A DNA stretch of 64,000 bases from an uncultured Acholeplasmataceae bacterium. Its GTDB lineage: Bacteria; Bacillota_I; Bacilli_A; Acholeplasmatales; Acholeplasmataceae. Within the stretch, counting starts at the first letter, position 1; the number at the start of each line of letters is the position of its first letter. The position numbers and the translations under genes were made by a program. Of the stretch, positions 9,404-17,608 are shown one piece after another. The notes under the pieces were generated by a model. The model was not told the origin of the DNA. It saw only the letters and a list, made by a program, of their open reading frames with translations, and ran no database searches. Location of the stretch: positions 1 to 64,000 of the forward strand of contig CAKMKH010000043.1 of NCBI GenBank assembly GCA_927441705.1, written 5' to 3'.

Positions 9404-10822
9404 TTAACCTCTTTCCTCTTCATATCGTGTTTGAAATTGTATGAAATAATCTATACCTAATCCAATGAGAACAGGAAATACTGCCATAGATACCATAGTT
9501 AATCCAATAGATAACCATCCCATCATACCAATGGTTGCAACAACAGCAAATAAAATCATAACAATCGGCAGAAGTCTCATGCGGACTTTATAAATAAGTA
9601 GCAAAATTAAAACCATTATAACTACAGCAGATATGATCATATATTGCATGCTCTCTGTCATAGAGGATTTGATTGAACGGTCTAGAATTGGCTTTCCCGA
9701 AACTAGTACTTGATCTTCACTACCCTCTAGTTCTAATCGATTGACTATTGTTTCATAGATAGTATCAATTTGCTGATCAGTGACGTTACCATTTAAGACT
9801 ATAATCATACGTAGTTGTTCTTCATTTACAATAAAACTACTAAACATATTTTTAACTTTATCAGCCTCGTCAAATATCATCATATAAAGTGTTTCTGATG
9901 AGCTTGGAAAACTAGGTTCAAATGCATTGAAATGAGTATGTATCTGAGCTAGATTTGTTCCCATATTCCCTAAATTAATGCTCATCATATGAAGTGCTTG
10001 AGATAATGTTTGGATAGATTCGAGTTGTGTGGTTAGTGTTCCAGATAAGTTAAACAAAGTTAACATCAATTGATTTAATGCAAGACTGGTTTGTTCAGGA
10101 ATTGATGTCATATTTTCTTGTAATAGTAACTGAGAAATATTTTGATTCATCACTTCTGTTTGCAATATTGTTGATTCAGTTAATTCTAACGCTTCAGTTA
10201 ATGTTGGGTCTGATTCAATTTGTGTTTTTAAGGTGTTTAAATCGGTTTTTAAATCAACTACAGCTAAATTCAATAATTCTAATACACTAAACATATTGAC
10301 TAAACCTGTATTTAATTGATCTTGTGCATTAATCAACTGGCCTAAGTTTGCTGATAATAATTCTAAATCTGGCAATTCTTGAGAATCTCCAGATATCATT
10401 TGTGTTGAAAGTTGATCAAGTTGTAAAGATAGCGAATTTAGTCCTATTGCCATTTGATCAAGTCCATTTTCGGTTTGATTGTAAAGTGATACACTCACTT
10501 GATTAATAATCGTGACCGGACTGTTAATTGCAAAAATGCCTTCTAAATTTTCAATATCCTGTTGGACTTCATTCATTAATAGTAATGAAGACGTCTCGTA
10601 CAATGTTTCTTGATCAAAAATCATAATTATTGGGTCTTTTCCAAATTCATTTTGATATGCCTCATTATCCTGATAAATATCTGTCTGATCAGAGATTAAT
10701 GTATCATTTCCTGTATTTAATTCAATTTGAGTCACACCAATGATTAACCCAATTATTATAACAAACGTAAATATAAGTGTTTTGACTGGGTACTTCATGA
10801 TGAAAGTTGTTAGATTTTTCAT
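9404..10822 (-). CDS. RND/MMPL-family exporter, N-terminal part
   Basis: The 472-residue product has TM1 at residues 14-32 and a long extracytoplasmic domain with hydrophobic heptad-type repeats full of Leu, Asn and Gln (about 120-310), like the YdgH/Pip-type MMPL proteins of Firmicutes. Three helices follow, ending at GIGIDYFIQFQTRYEEERG-type sequence (actual start of motif GLGIDY). In relatives the chain continues from here into TM5, but here a TAA intervenes. The family exports lipids, peptides or drugs using the proton gradient. It is the first gene of the operon exporter-exporter-TetR-membrane protein, with a promoter and palindromic operator just upstream. Confidence 0.85.
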   Translation of the reverse strand: MKNLTTFIMKYPVKTLIFTFVIIIGLIIGVTQIELNTGNDTLISDQTDIYQDNEAYQNEFGKDPIIMIFDQETLYETSSLLLMNEVQQDIENLEGIFAINSPVTIINQVSVSLYNQTENGLDQMAIGLNSLSLQLDQLSTQMISGDSQELPDLELLSANLGQLINAQDQLNTGLVNMFSVLELLNLAVVDLKTDLNTLKTQIESDPTLTEALELTESTILQTEVMNQNISQLLLQENMTSIPEQTSLALNQLMLTLFNLSGTLTTQLESIQTLSQALHMMSINLGNMGTNLAQIHTHFNAFEPSFPSSSETLYMMIFDEADKVKNMFSSFIVNEEQLRMIIVLNGNVTDQQIDTIYETIVNRLELEGSEDQVLVSGKPILDRSIKSSMTESMQYMIISAVVIMVLILLLIYKVRMRLLPIVMILFAVVATIGMMGWLSIGLTMVSMAVFPVLIGLGIDYFIQFQTRYEEERG

Positions 10823-10839
10823 GATATTCTCCTTTTAGT

Positions 10840-10886
10840 GTTAGTGCTCACTAACTTATAATACATGAAACAAACTAAAATGTAAA
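10840..10886 (-). promoter_or_regulatory. Promoter and TetR-type operator of the exporter operon
   Basis: On the minus strand there is a -35 TTTACA (10881-10886), a 17-bp spacer and a -10 TATTAT (10858-10863). Right after the -10 lies GTTAGTGAGCACTAAC (10840-10855), with 7-bp inverted arms around a 2-bp centre. This is the expected position and shape for a TetR repressor site. The TetR gene is third in the operon, so autorepression is likely. Confidence 0.75.
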
Positions 10887-11087
10887 GAAAGAAATTTCGA
10901 ATCGTATAAAATGTTTGTTTTTACCACAAAATAACAATTTCTTGAATTGTGAATTCATATAAAATATACATTTGCTTTTCATATTTATCAGCTGTTAATA
11001 AATCGCTTCATTATGCTAATATCATAAAATATAAGGCTTGCATCAAGCTAGATTCGAAGACGAAATTAATCACTAATCAAGCTTATG

Positions 11088-11117
11088 TTGTAGCTTTATT
11101 TAATTACATGTTATACT
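11088..11117 (+). promoter_or_regulatory. Promoter of the ferritin gene
   Basis: TTGTAG (11088-11093), an 18-bp spacer and TATACT (11112-11117) lie 21 nt before the ATG, with AAAGGAG in between. The rest of 10887-11087 holds no gene that I can support. Confidence 0.6.
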
Positions 11118-11138
11118 GAAATCAAAGGAGTGATTTAA

Positions 11139-11642
11139 ATGAATAAAAAATTAGAAAAAGCAATCAACACACAAATTAACTTTGAAATAGAGTCAGCATT
11201 TATTTATCTAGCAATGAAAAATTATATTGAAACTTTATCTTTAGACGGTTTTGTAAATTGGTTTGACATTCAATTTCAAGAAGAAATGGCACATGCACAA
11301 AAATTTATGGATTTTGTCAATAATCTTGGTGGTAGAGTAGAAATTACAAATTGGGAATCACCTAAAAATGAGTATAAATCTATTTTAGAAGTACTAGAAA
11401 CTTCATTAGGTCATGAAAAAGAAGTTACAAGAAGAATTCACAATTTAATGAATTTAGCTGAAGAAGAAAAGGATTATCCTACGATTAGTCTATTACATTG
11501 GTATGTAGATGAACAAGTTAAAGAGGAAGACAATTTCTCTAGATTGATTGAAAAAGTTAAATTAGTAAAGGATGCTGGATTATATATACTAGATAAAGAA
11601 TTAGAATCAAGAACATTTGTTCCTATAAATCCAGAAAAATGA
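11139..11642 (+). CDS. ftn: Ferritin (bacterial, non-haem)
   Basis: The 167-residue four-helix protein should oxidise and store iron in a 24-subunit shell. The ferroxidase ligands are visible: Glu17 in NFEIESAF, Glu and His in FQEEMAHAQKF (about 49-53), Glu94 in GHEKEVT, and Gln127 and Glu130 in VDEQVKEED. Length and order match FtnA-type ferritins. AAAGGAG lies 10 nt upstream of the ATG. It is the only plus-strand gene of the accessory region and has its own promoter and terminator, so it is a one-gene unit diverging from the exporter operon. I saw no clear Fur box. Confidence 0.95.
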   Translation: MNKKLEKAINTQINFEIESAFIYLAMKNYIETLSLDGFVNWFDIQFQEEMAHAQKFMDFVNNLGGRVEITNWESPKNEYKSILEVLETSLGHEKEVTRRIHNLMNLAEEEKDYPTISLLHWYVDEQVKEEDNFSRLIEKVKLVKDAGLYILDKELESRTFVPINPEK

Positions 11643-11688
11643 CGTTTATAAGTTTAATAATTATAACAACATAAATGATAAACTAATG

Positions 11689-11716
11689 GTCTCGTATGCT
11701 TACGAGACTTTTTTTT
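11689..11716 (+). terminator. Terminator of the ferritin gene
   Basis: An 8-bp stem GTCTCGTA/TACGAGAC (11689-11696 and 11701-11708) is followed by eight T residues. Confidence 0.9.
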
Positions 11717-11794
11717 ATACTTATTTTTCTTATTTTAAAATATATAATAATTGATAAAATTGTGTAAAATTCGATTTCAATACATATATATTTA

Positions 11795-11894
11795 TAATAA
11801 AAACTCTTCCCAGCATTGAGAAGAGTATCACATGATTTAATTGGTGACCCTTAGGGTCCATACAATCATCTGTGTCTTATAAATAGACTGAAAT
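11795..11894 (-). repeat. tRNA-Glu tail/terminator repeat, copy D
   Basis: The hairpin at 11803-11826 (ACTCTTC/GAAGAGT), the spacer, then TGGTGACCC at 11842-11850 match the tRNA-Glu end and its terminator. Beyond it the motif ACAATCATCTGTGT (11862-11875) and TAGACTG are shared with copies B and C but not with the real tRNA. It divides the ferritin/exporter cassette from the 4Fe-4S reductase/MFS cassette. Confidence 0.7.
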
Positions 11895-11975
11895 TAACTT
11901 ATTTAAACTTGTAGATATGCAATGTCAATAATTAGGCTATATTCAATACAAGTTCTTGTATGTTAAATAGTTGTT

Positions 11976-12110
11976 TTATCCGTGTTCTAAGATAATAAGT
12001 GCACATAATGCATAGTAGAACCAAGTAAATGTTTCAATAGAAGAAAAGTTCATACTTTTTTTATAAAAGATTAAAGCAATCACACCAAGGATTGGTATGA
12101 TGCTGTTCAT
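11976..12110 (-). pseudogene. Small membrane ORF or gene fragment (44 residues from the internal ATG)
   Basis: This frame encodes an uninterrupted hydrophobic peptide (MNSIIPILGVIALIFYKK at its start, ILEHG at its end). The same frame stays open upstream into the end of the neighbouring reductase gene without a start codon. No ribosome-binding site precedes the ATG. It looks like the C-terminal remnant of a membrane protein cut off next to repeat copy D, although a real microprotein cannot be excluded. The rest of 11895-12196 holds nothing else recognisable. Confidence 0.3.
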
Positions 12111-12196
12111 CACTTTAATCACACCATCATAATATTCTGTTGAATACAGTTTTTGAAAAATAACATAAAACTTATGTCCAAATAAATTGGTCTGAT

Positions 12197-13381
12197 CTAC
12201 AGGTTTGAATACTTTTGTTTTAACTCTTGATATATTTGATCAATTTCTTGCATACGCTTTGGTATATCTATGTTTTGTGGACATTTAGGCAAACACTCAC
12301 CACACGCCACACAATTTCTAGCTAATTTTTCTTTGCCAAGTTCTTCATAGTCTTTAACAAATGCTTTTCCAAATTTAGAAATTGCATATTTATTGTATGC
12401 CTTAAATACACTTGGAATATCTACATCGTGATCACATGGCATACAATACTTGCAATTTGTACAAGGAATAGTATTGTTTTCTAAGAATACTTTAAGGGTT
12501 TTATCAATCACTTTTTGCTCATCATTAGTTAGTGGTTTGAAATCAGATAAGGTCTTAACATTATCCATGGTTTGTTCTAAGTTGCTCATACCACTTAATA
12601 CTGTCATCACTTGATCTTTAGATGCTGCATATCTTATCGCCCAAGAAGCAATAGATTCATTAGGTTTAGCTACTTTTAAGATGCTCGCTGCATCTTCACT
12701 TAATTGCGCGAGTGTTCCACCTCTAACAGGTTCCATAACAATAATTGGAACACCGTAAGATTCAACGATTTTATATTGTTTTTTTGCGTTTTGGAAATCC
12801 CAATCTAAATAATTTAGTTGGAGTTGTACAAAATCCCATGTATACGTATGAATAATTTCATCTAAGACTTCAGGTGTATCATGAAAAGAAAATCCTAAAT
12901 GCCGAATTTTCCCATTTGCTTTCATTTGCTGTAAGAATGCCATAATTTCAGGTTTTTGATAGATCTCAAAGTTTTTTTTGCCTAAAGCATGACATAAATA
13001 AAAATCAAAATACTCAACTTGACATTTTTCGAGTTGTTCATTAAAGATTCTTTTTGCATCATCAACAGTCTCAATTTCCCATCCAGGCATTTTGTTCGCA
13101 AGATAAAATGAGTCTCTTGGATATTTTTTGAGTGCTTCACCTATAAATAGTTCACTTAATCCTTGATGATAAGGATATGCTGTATCAAAGTAATTTACAC
13201 CATGTTGATATGCATAATCAATCATTTCTTCTGCTTGTTTAATGTCAATGTCTGGTTTTTCATGATCTAATCTTGGGAGTCTCATACATCCGAATCCTAA
13301 AACGGAAGGATTTTCATTGATACCTTTGAATGGTTTGATTTTTTTAGATACTTTTATGTTCATGTCCAGTTTTATACTCAT
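12197..13381 (-). CDS. Aldo/keto reductase with C-terminal 4Fe-4S ferredoxin domain
   Basis: The 394-residue protein is a COG1453-type predicted oxidoreductase. The AKR barrel (about residues 20-290) has LGFGCMRLPRL, the catalytic region NYFDTAYPYHQG and the Lys in LANKMPG. The C-terminal domain has two Cys clusters, CTNCKYCMPC and CVACGECLPKCP, for iron-sulfur centres. It probably exchanges electrons with a ferredoxin-like partner; the substrate is unknown. No ribosome-binding site precedes the ATG itself. A 7-codon leader ORF with a good site overlaps the start (see 13381-13404). It lies downstream of the MFS/HTH pair, with 181 bp between. Confidence 0.9.
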   Translation of the reverse strand: MSIKLDMNIKVSKKIKPFKGINENPSVLGFGCMRLPRLDHEKPDIDIKQAEEMIDYAYQHGVNYFDTAYPYHQGLSELFIGEALKKYPRDSFYLANKMPGWEIETVDDAKRIFNEQLEKCQVEYFDFYLCHALGKKNFEIYQKPEIMAFLQQMKANGKIRHLGFSFHDTPEVLDEIIHTYTWDFVQLQLNYLDWDFQNAKKQYKIVESYGVPIIVMEPVRGGTLAQLSEDAASILKVAKPNESIASWAIRYAASKDQVMTVLSGMSNLEQTMDNVKTLSDFKPLTNDEQKVIDKTLKVFLENNTIPCTNCKYCMPCDHDVDIPSVFKAYNKYAISKFGKAFVKDYEELGKEKLARNCVACGECLPKCPQNIDIPKRMQEIDQIYQELKQKYSNL

Positions 13382-13404
13382 TAGTATAGAAAAACTAAGG
13401 GCAT
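13381..13404 (-). promoter_or_regulatory. Seven-codon leader ORF overlapping the reductase start
   Basis: GAGAGGAG is followed 2 nt later by an ATG that opens a 7-codon frame (MPLVFLY). Its TAA overlaps the ATG of the reductase by one base (TAATG). The reductase ATG has no site of its own, so translational coupling is plausible. Chance is possible. Confidence 0.35.
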
Positions 13405-13562
13405 AACTCCTCTCAAATAATTTTCTTGCAGTAGATATAATAAAAACAATATAACTCTTATTTATACTCTATAATTTGATTATCCCACAATACTAATGAT
13501 TTCAATAAATTGTAAGCAATTTCTTGAGTCTGAAATTTAAATCCAAACAAGATTATTGTTAT

Positions 13563-14132
13563 TTACTTTATTCTTGTTAATCCAGCAAGAATAGAGTATC
13601 TCTTTTTATTTTCATCACAAGAGCCATACTTCTCACCTAATTTTTCAAAAAAACTACCTAACTCTTCAAATTCTTCTTCTGATAAATAAATGTCTGTGGC
13701 TGAAACAAATCCAAATTCTGTAGGATCTTGAGTTTTTGATTCCATTGTTTTGTTTGATGCGTTAAAAAAATCTTTTTTAAAATTATTAATAAGATTTGCA
13801 ACCAATGATTCAACTTCATTGAGTTGACTATATAATTTTTCAGTTTCTTTATCTTTTAATTGAATAGTAAAAGCCTTTTTAGGAAGGTAGTAATATTTCG
13901 CATTGATTCCATTGATGATTTCAATATGGTCTAGTGCTAATATATCGATAGATAATAATTTTTTAACATGATAATGTATTTTTGAGGGCACCTCGCCCAT
14001 ATAATCAGCACATTGTTTTACTGTTAGGGGAACACCATATCTTTTGTATATGTTCATTATTTTCATTCGATATGGATCATTAAATATTTTTAATTCTTCA
14101 TCTGTACTAATTATTCTTATTTTCCCATCCAT
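13563..14132 (-). CDS. Winged-helix (ArsR-like) transcriptional regulator
   Basis: The 189-residue protein has an N-terminal winged helix (about residues 10-90: FNDPYRMKIMNIY, LTVKQCADYMG, PSKIHYHVKKL). A helical C-terminal region probably serves dimerisation or ligand sensing. The ATG at 14132 is chosen because AGGAGTG lies just upstream; the ATG at 14147 would overlap that site. It follows the MFS gene by 45 nt on the same strand and most likely controls the exporter. Regulators of this helix-turn-helix type next to MFS transporters are common in Firmicutes. Confidence 0.85.
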   Translation of the reverse strand: MDGKIRIISTDEELKIFNDPYRMKIMNIYKRYGVPLTVKQCADYMGEVPSKIHYHVKKLLSIDILALDHIEIINGINAKYYYLPKKAFTIQLKDKETEKLYSQLNEVESLVANLINNFKKDFFNASNKTMESKTQDPTEFGFVSATDIYLSEEEFEELGSFFEKLGEKYGSCDENKKRYSILAGLTRIK

Positions 14133-14177
14133 ACAATCACTCCTCATTGAGTATTATATCACATAAATTGTAGAGCT

Positions 14178-15407
14178 TTAAACTAACTTTTTGTTTCTAT
14201 TGAACAACCAAAAAATCAATGATAGTAAGATTCCACTCATTCCCATAATAATAAATAACAAGGAAACTGAAATGCTATCTCCAATAATGGACACTGCGAA
14301 TCCTCCAAGTGGCATTGTACAAAGTACAACTACACCCATGATAGACGATAATCTTCCTCTCATTTCCGGAGCTGTGGTTTTCATGATTGCTGCATTCATT
14401 GGTGCAGTTACAATTGGAACACTGGCTCCAAATAGAAACGACATTAAAATGACAAAAATTAGAGTTGTATTTACAGAAAAGTTTGTATAAGCTGGAACAC
14501 CCAATAACATATACGTTAAGCCTACTAGAGATAATCCAATGGCTATAGCATTGATAGGATTCACTTTTTTACCTTTAAAACCCATTAGATATCCGCCTGT
14601 TATCATTCCAACCAACAATGAAACCCCAAGATAGCTTAACCCTTCAACTCCCATCTTTAATACTTCGCTTACATAAATAGGACGCAAGATATTATAAGGA
14701 ACCATAGAGAAATTTACAAATGAAGCTAATAGTAATAACGCTATCAAGACTCCTTTGGTTTTTAAATAAGCAACTCCTTCTCCAATGAGTATAAAATAGT
14801 CTTTTACTTTTGGCTTTTCAGCAACAGTTTCTCTTTTATCTTTAAACTCGATTGAGAAAATTATCATCCCTGATAATAAAAATGTAAAAGCGTCAATTAA
14901 AATTGTCACCCATATACCAAAAAGAGCAATTAGTACAGCAGCTATGCTTAACCCAATCAATGCTCCAACACTAGAAGCGGTACCAATCCAAGATGATCCT
15001 TTTACATAGTCTTCTTTTTCTATGATGTTAGGTAATATACTTCCCCTTGCAGGATCAGCTAATGATTCAAATGTTGAATTTATTGAAACAAATACAAATA
15101 AATGCCAAACCTCTAGAATATTTAAGAAATAGAATACAGCAAGTATAGCAACGCTAAGACTTCTTAATAAATCACCTAATACTGTGATTGTTTTCTTATT
15201 AAAGGCATCTGCTAGTACGCCTCCAAAAGGCAATACAATAATATTAGGAATAATACTTATAGCGAATATTGTTCCCATAAGTACTCTACTACCTGTCATG
15301 ACATAAACCATCCAACTAAACGCTATAGAATCAATATAATCTCCAAATCTTGTAATAAACGTTGCAGTAAGCAGTTTTGTATAATTCTTATTAATTATTG
15401 ATTTCAT
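14178..15407 (-). CDS. MFS transporter (macrolide-efflux-like family)
   Basis: The 409-residue protein has about 12 membrane helices. The N-terminus FITRFGDYIDSIAFSWMVY, the motif GGVLADAFNKKTITVLGD after helix 2 and the general layout match the MFS_3/DHA3 group that includes Mef-type macrolide exporters. It probably exports a small hydrophobic compound. GGAGAAAG precedes the ATG, and a near-consensus promoter lies at 15463-15491. It is the first gene of the operon with the winged-helix regulator. Confidence 0.9.
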   Translation of the reverse strand: MKSIINKNYTKLLTATFITRFGDYIDSIAFSWMVYVMTGSRVLMGTIFAISIIPNIIVLPFGGVLADAFNKKTITVLGDLLRSLSVAILAVFYFLNILEVWHLFVFVSINSTFESLADPARGSILPNIIEKEDYVKGSSWIGTASSVGALIGLSIAAVLIALFGIWVTILIDAFTFLLSGMIIFSIEFKDKRETVAEKPKVKDYFILIGEGVAYLKTKGVLIALLLLASFVNFSMVPYNILRPIYVSEVLKMGVEGLSYLGVSLLVGMITGGYLMGFKGKKVNPINAIAIGLSLVGLTYMLLGVPAYTNFSVNTTLIFVILMSFLFGASVPIVTAPMNAAIMKTTAPEMRGRLSSIMGVVVLCTMPLGGFAVSIIGDSISVSLLFIIMGMSGILLSLIFWLFNRNKKLV

Positions 15408-15462
15408 CAGACTTTCTCCGTTAAATATATTTTTTCGTTAAATTTTTTTTATTGTTAGTTTT

Positions 15463-15491
15463 ATAATATTACTGTTTTAATAAAAAGTCAA
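15463..15491 (-). promoter_or_regulatory. Promoter of the MFS-regulator operon
   Basis: TTGACT (15486-15491), a 17-bp spacer and TATTAT (15463-15468) are read on the minus strand. Two copies of TTTAACG lie between the promoter and the ATG and could be a regulator site. Confidence 0.75.
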
Positions 15492-15552
15492 TAGCAACGT
15501 TAAATTATTTTTCTCGTTGTTTGTATTTTTTTATAAATAGTGCTTCAAGACA

Positions 15553-15660
15553 AATAAAAAAGTCCATCTCATGGGTGAGAAAGACTTTATATGATTATTT
15601 TGGTGACCCGTAGTTGTTCACGTTATTTACAGAGCAAATCACACTAGACTGATATAGAAG
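15553..15660 (-). repeat. tRNA-Glu tail/terminator repeat, copy C
   Basis: The hairpin at 15561-15586, a spacer, then TGGTGACCCGTA at 15601-15612 is identical to the tRNA-Glu 3' end over 12 bases. ACTAGACTGATATAGAA (15643-15659) is shared with copy B. It separates the MFS cassette from the toxin-antitoxin cassette. Confidence 0.75.
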
Positions 15661-15673
15661 TCCTTGTATTACG

Positions 15674-15985
15674 CTACAAATCTTGAAGATAATCGACTTT
15701 AGAGTATATGACTCTAACAATTTCAACTATTTTATCTTTTGAATTGTAAAAATAGAGAATAATATAATTCTCAACAATACATTTTCTTAGGTCAATTTCA
15801 TAAATGAATTTGCTCTCTACTAGCGGATAAGATAATGGGAACAACAAAAGTTCATTAAACTTACTCTCAAATTTGTCTATTAGATCTGATGCGGCTTCTT
15901 GATTCACTAGCTCAATTGCAATATAGTAAAAGATATTTTCTAAATCATCTTTTGCTTTAGGAAATAGTATATACCTATTTTCCAT
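15674..15985 (-). CDS. RelE/ParE-family toxin
   Basis: The 103-residue protein matches the RelE/ParE fold: an N-terminal AKDDLENIFYYIA helix, the PLSYPLV turn and a C-terminal strand region IVENYIILYFYNSKDKIVEIVRVIY. Family members either cut mRNA on the ribosome or poison gyrase; sequence alone does not decide which. Its start overlaps the antitoxin gene by 11 bp, the usual arrangement of such pairs. It is the last gene before repeat copy C. Confidence 0.88.
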   Translation of the reverse strand: MENRYILFPKAKDDLENIFYYIAIELVNQEAASDLIDKFESKFNELLLFPLSYPLVESKFIYEIDLRKCIVENYIILYFYNSKDKIVEIVRVIYSKVDYLQDL

Positions 15986-16238
15986 ACTTCGTTTTCATCT
16001 CATTTAGGAAAAGTGCTCCATCAACCTTTTGATCAACATTATCTATGTCTTTAAGTGATTCATTGATAAATTCAATCATTTGTTTTTTGGCAATCTCTTT
16101 TTCATAAACAGAGATGCTCATGATAACCATAGAACCATAACCATTTTTGGTTACAAAAACGGGTTCATTGGTTTCTTCTACATATTTAGAAATCGAGGCA
16201 GTATTCTTAAGTTCTCTGATTGGTATAATTTTTGGCAT
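15975..16238 (-). CDS. Phd/YefM-family antitoxin
   Basis: The 87-residue protein starts PKIIPIRELKNTASISKYVE and has EPVFVTKNGYGSMVIMS, the standard Phd/YefM DNA-binding fold. The variable C-terminus would bind the toxin. The ATG at 16238 is chosen because AAGGAG lies about 10 nt upstream; the longer start at 16265 overlaps the -10 box. Such antitoxins repress their own promoter, and a repeated 9-mer there fits. Confidence 0.88.
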   Translation of the reverse strand: MPKIIPIRELKNTASISKYVEETNEPVFVTKNGYGSMVIMSISVYEKEIAKKQMIEFINESLKDIDNVDQKVDGALFLNEMKTKYGK

Positions 16239-16254
16239 AATTATTATCTCCTTT

Positions 16255-16293
16255 TTATACCACAATTATACCACGTTAATTCAGTGATTGCAA
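16255..16293 (-). promoter_or_regulatory. Promoter and repeat operator of the toxin-antitoxin pair
   Basis: TTGCAA (16288-16293), a 17-bp spacer and TATAAT (16265-16270) are read on the minus strand. The 9-mer GTGGTATAA occurs twice, 11 bp apart (16255-16263 and 16266-16274), and overlaps the -10, a likely antitoxin-binding site. Confidence 0.7.
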
Positions 16294-16301
16294 TTTTAAA
16301 T

Positions 16302-17138
16302 TCAATTTGCAATAAATAATCTATAATATAATTTTACTTTTTCTATATCAAAGGATATAACTTGATTAAAGTCTACATATTCACAGATGAATTGGACAAA
16401 TTTGGCACTCAAATAATAACCAGCATCCGAATAACCATTATAAAAAACCCAATCTCCAAAATATCTTTGATTTTGATGATTCATTGCCTCTATATCTTCA
16501 GTAAAATCTATTTTCAAGTCAAGTAGATGATTATCAAGATATTGTTTCCATTCACCGTCACCTTGATGATAGAAAGAAAAATCGCCAAGAAGTGCTTGTT
16601 CGAAATACATTGCAATCCCTTCTGTGAATAATTGCCATAAGAATTTATCTTTAGAGTCATCAAACCTTCTATCTAAAATACCATACTGCTTTTGATAGAC
16701 GTGTCCTAGTTCGTGGTATATTAATCCAACCATATGTTTTTTATCGCACCAATTTAGTTCAATAATTTTCTCAATTCCAAGAAGTACCTTTGTTTGTCCA
16801 TTTATACTAGTTACCCATCCTGCTCCATTACATAACCCCAGATATAAAACAATTTCTACATCCATAGATTTATGAAAATACTCAATAACATTTGATTCAA
16901 TATCTTTAGTAATTAGATTAAACATATCCTTAATGTCCTTAACTTTGTTCTTTTCTTTTAAGACCCCATTAAGAATAGGAATACATTGTATATTAAAATT
17001 ATAATCTTTTATATCTTCAAGGAATATTGATGACGACTTAGGAAATATGCGCTCAATATAAATCTTCCATTTTGCTAAAGAGAAAGTTCCGTTATAATAA
17101 ACATTTTCAATTTGATTAATTCCATTTGTTATTCTCAT
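16302..17138 (-). CDS. Predicted zinc metalloprotease (gluzincin type)
   Basis: The protein of 278 residues has a zinc motif HELGHVYQ (about residue 155 from this start). A second acidic motif TEGIAMYFEQ follows about 35 residues later, as in DUF2268-like predicted Zn proteases of the gluzincin clan. No signal peptide or membrane segment is visible, so it should act in the cytoplasm. The ATG at 17138 is preferred because AAAGGA lies upstream; 17174 would add 12 residues. It sits in the same cassette as the toxin-antitoxin pair, but the pair has its own promoter. The substrate is unknown. Confidence 0.7.
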   Translation of the reverse strand: MRITNGINQIENVYYNGTFSLAKWKIYIERIFPKSSSIFLEDIKDYNFNIQCIPILNGVLKEKNKVKDIKDMFNLITKDIESNVIEYFHKSMDVEIVLYLGLCNGAGWVTSINGQTKVLLGIEKIIELNWCDKKHMVGLIYHELGHVYQKQYGILDRRFDDSKDKFLWQLFTEGIAMYFEQALLGDFSFYHQGDGEWKQYLDNHLLDLKIDFTEDIEAMNHQNQRYFGDWVFYNGYSDAGYYLSAKFVQFICEYVDFNQVISFDIEKVKLYYRLFIAN

Positions 17139-17174
17139 TAAATCATTCCTTTTAATTGTGCGATTAATTTCCAA

Positions 17175-17608
17175 TTAATAAATAGGAATCTACCCTTCTA
17201 ATAACTACTCAATCTCACAATTTGTTTTAGTTTTCCCAAAAACGTATTCTTTATTACCTTTATTATATATCACTCATACTCAAATCCAAATTTTATTTAT
17301 AAATGGATAATCTCAAATTTATCCTCGTCAACCACAAATATCCTGTGAATTTAAAAAAATAGTAAAACTTATGTAGAGATAAGCAGGCATTTGTAGTTGA
17401 AACAAAACGAGAGTTTGTAAAACCTCATGTAATTCCTTACGTCGGGTTCTAAATTTTACTTTCTTTGCTTATGTGTAGATAAAAACAGGTGCTCACTCCT
17501 TAAGCGAATTACATCAAATGCAACACTCCTTAAAGTTCTTGGACATCAATTAAGATCAAACCATTAAATCCACCTGAATCAAATCTCATTTTATGTCTTG
17601 ATGTAGAT
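17175..17608. other. Gap with degenerate direct repeats, possible mobile-element relic
   Basis: No intact gene is present. Three similar stretches occur: CTTATGTAGAGATAAG near 17370, CTTATGTGTAGATAAA near 17465 and TGATGTAGATAATAAA near 17600. Between the first two a short plus-strand frame reads like a coding remnant (VVETKREFVKPHVIPYVGF, then a stop). The pattern could be the ends of a decayed insertion sequence. I cannot name a family. Confidence 0.3.

Noticed and set aside
8082-9407. Plus-strand frames of about 100 residues opposite the exporter genes
   Set aside because: They mirror the strong minus-strand coding sequence, lack ribosome-binding sites and encode no recognisable fold. The same holds for similar frames opposite tex, uvrA-side genes, glnS and mfd.
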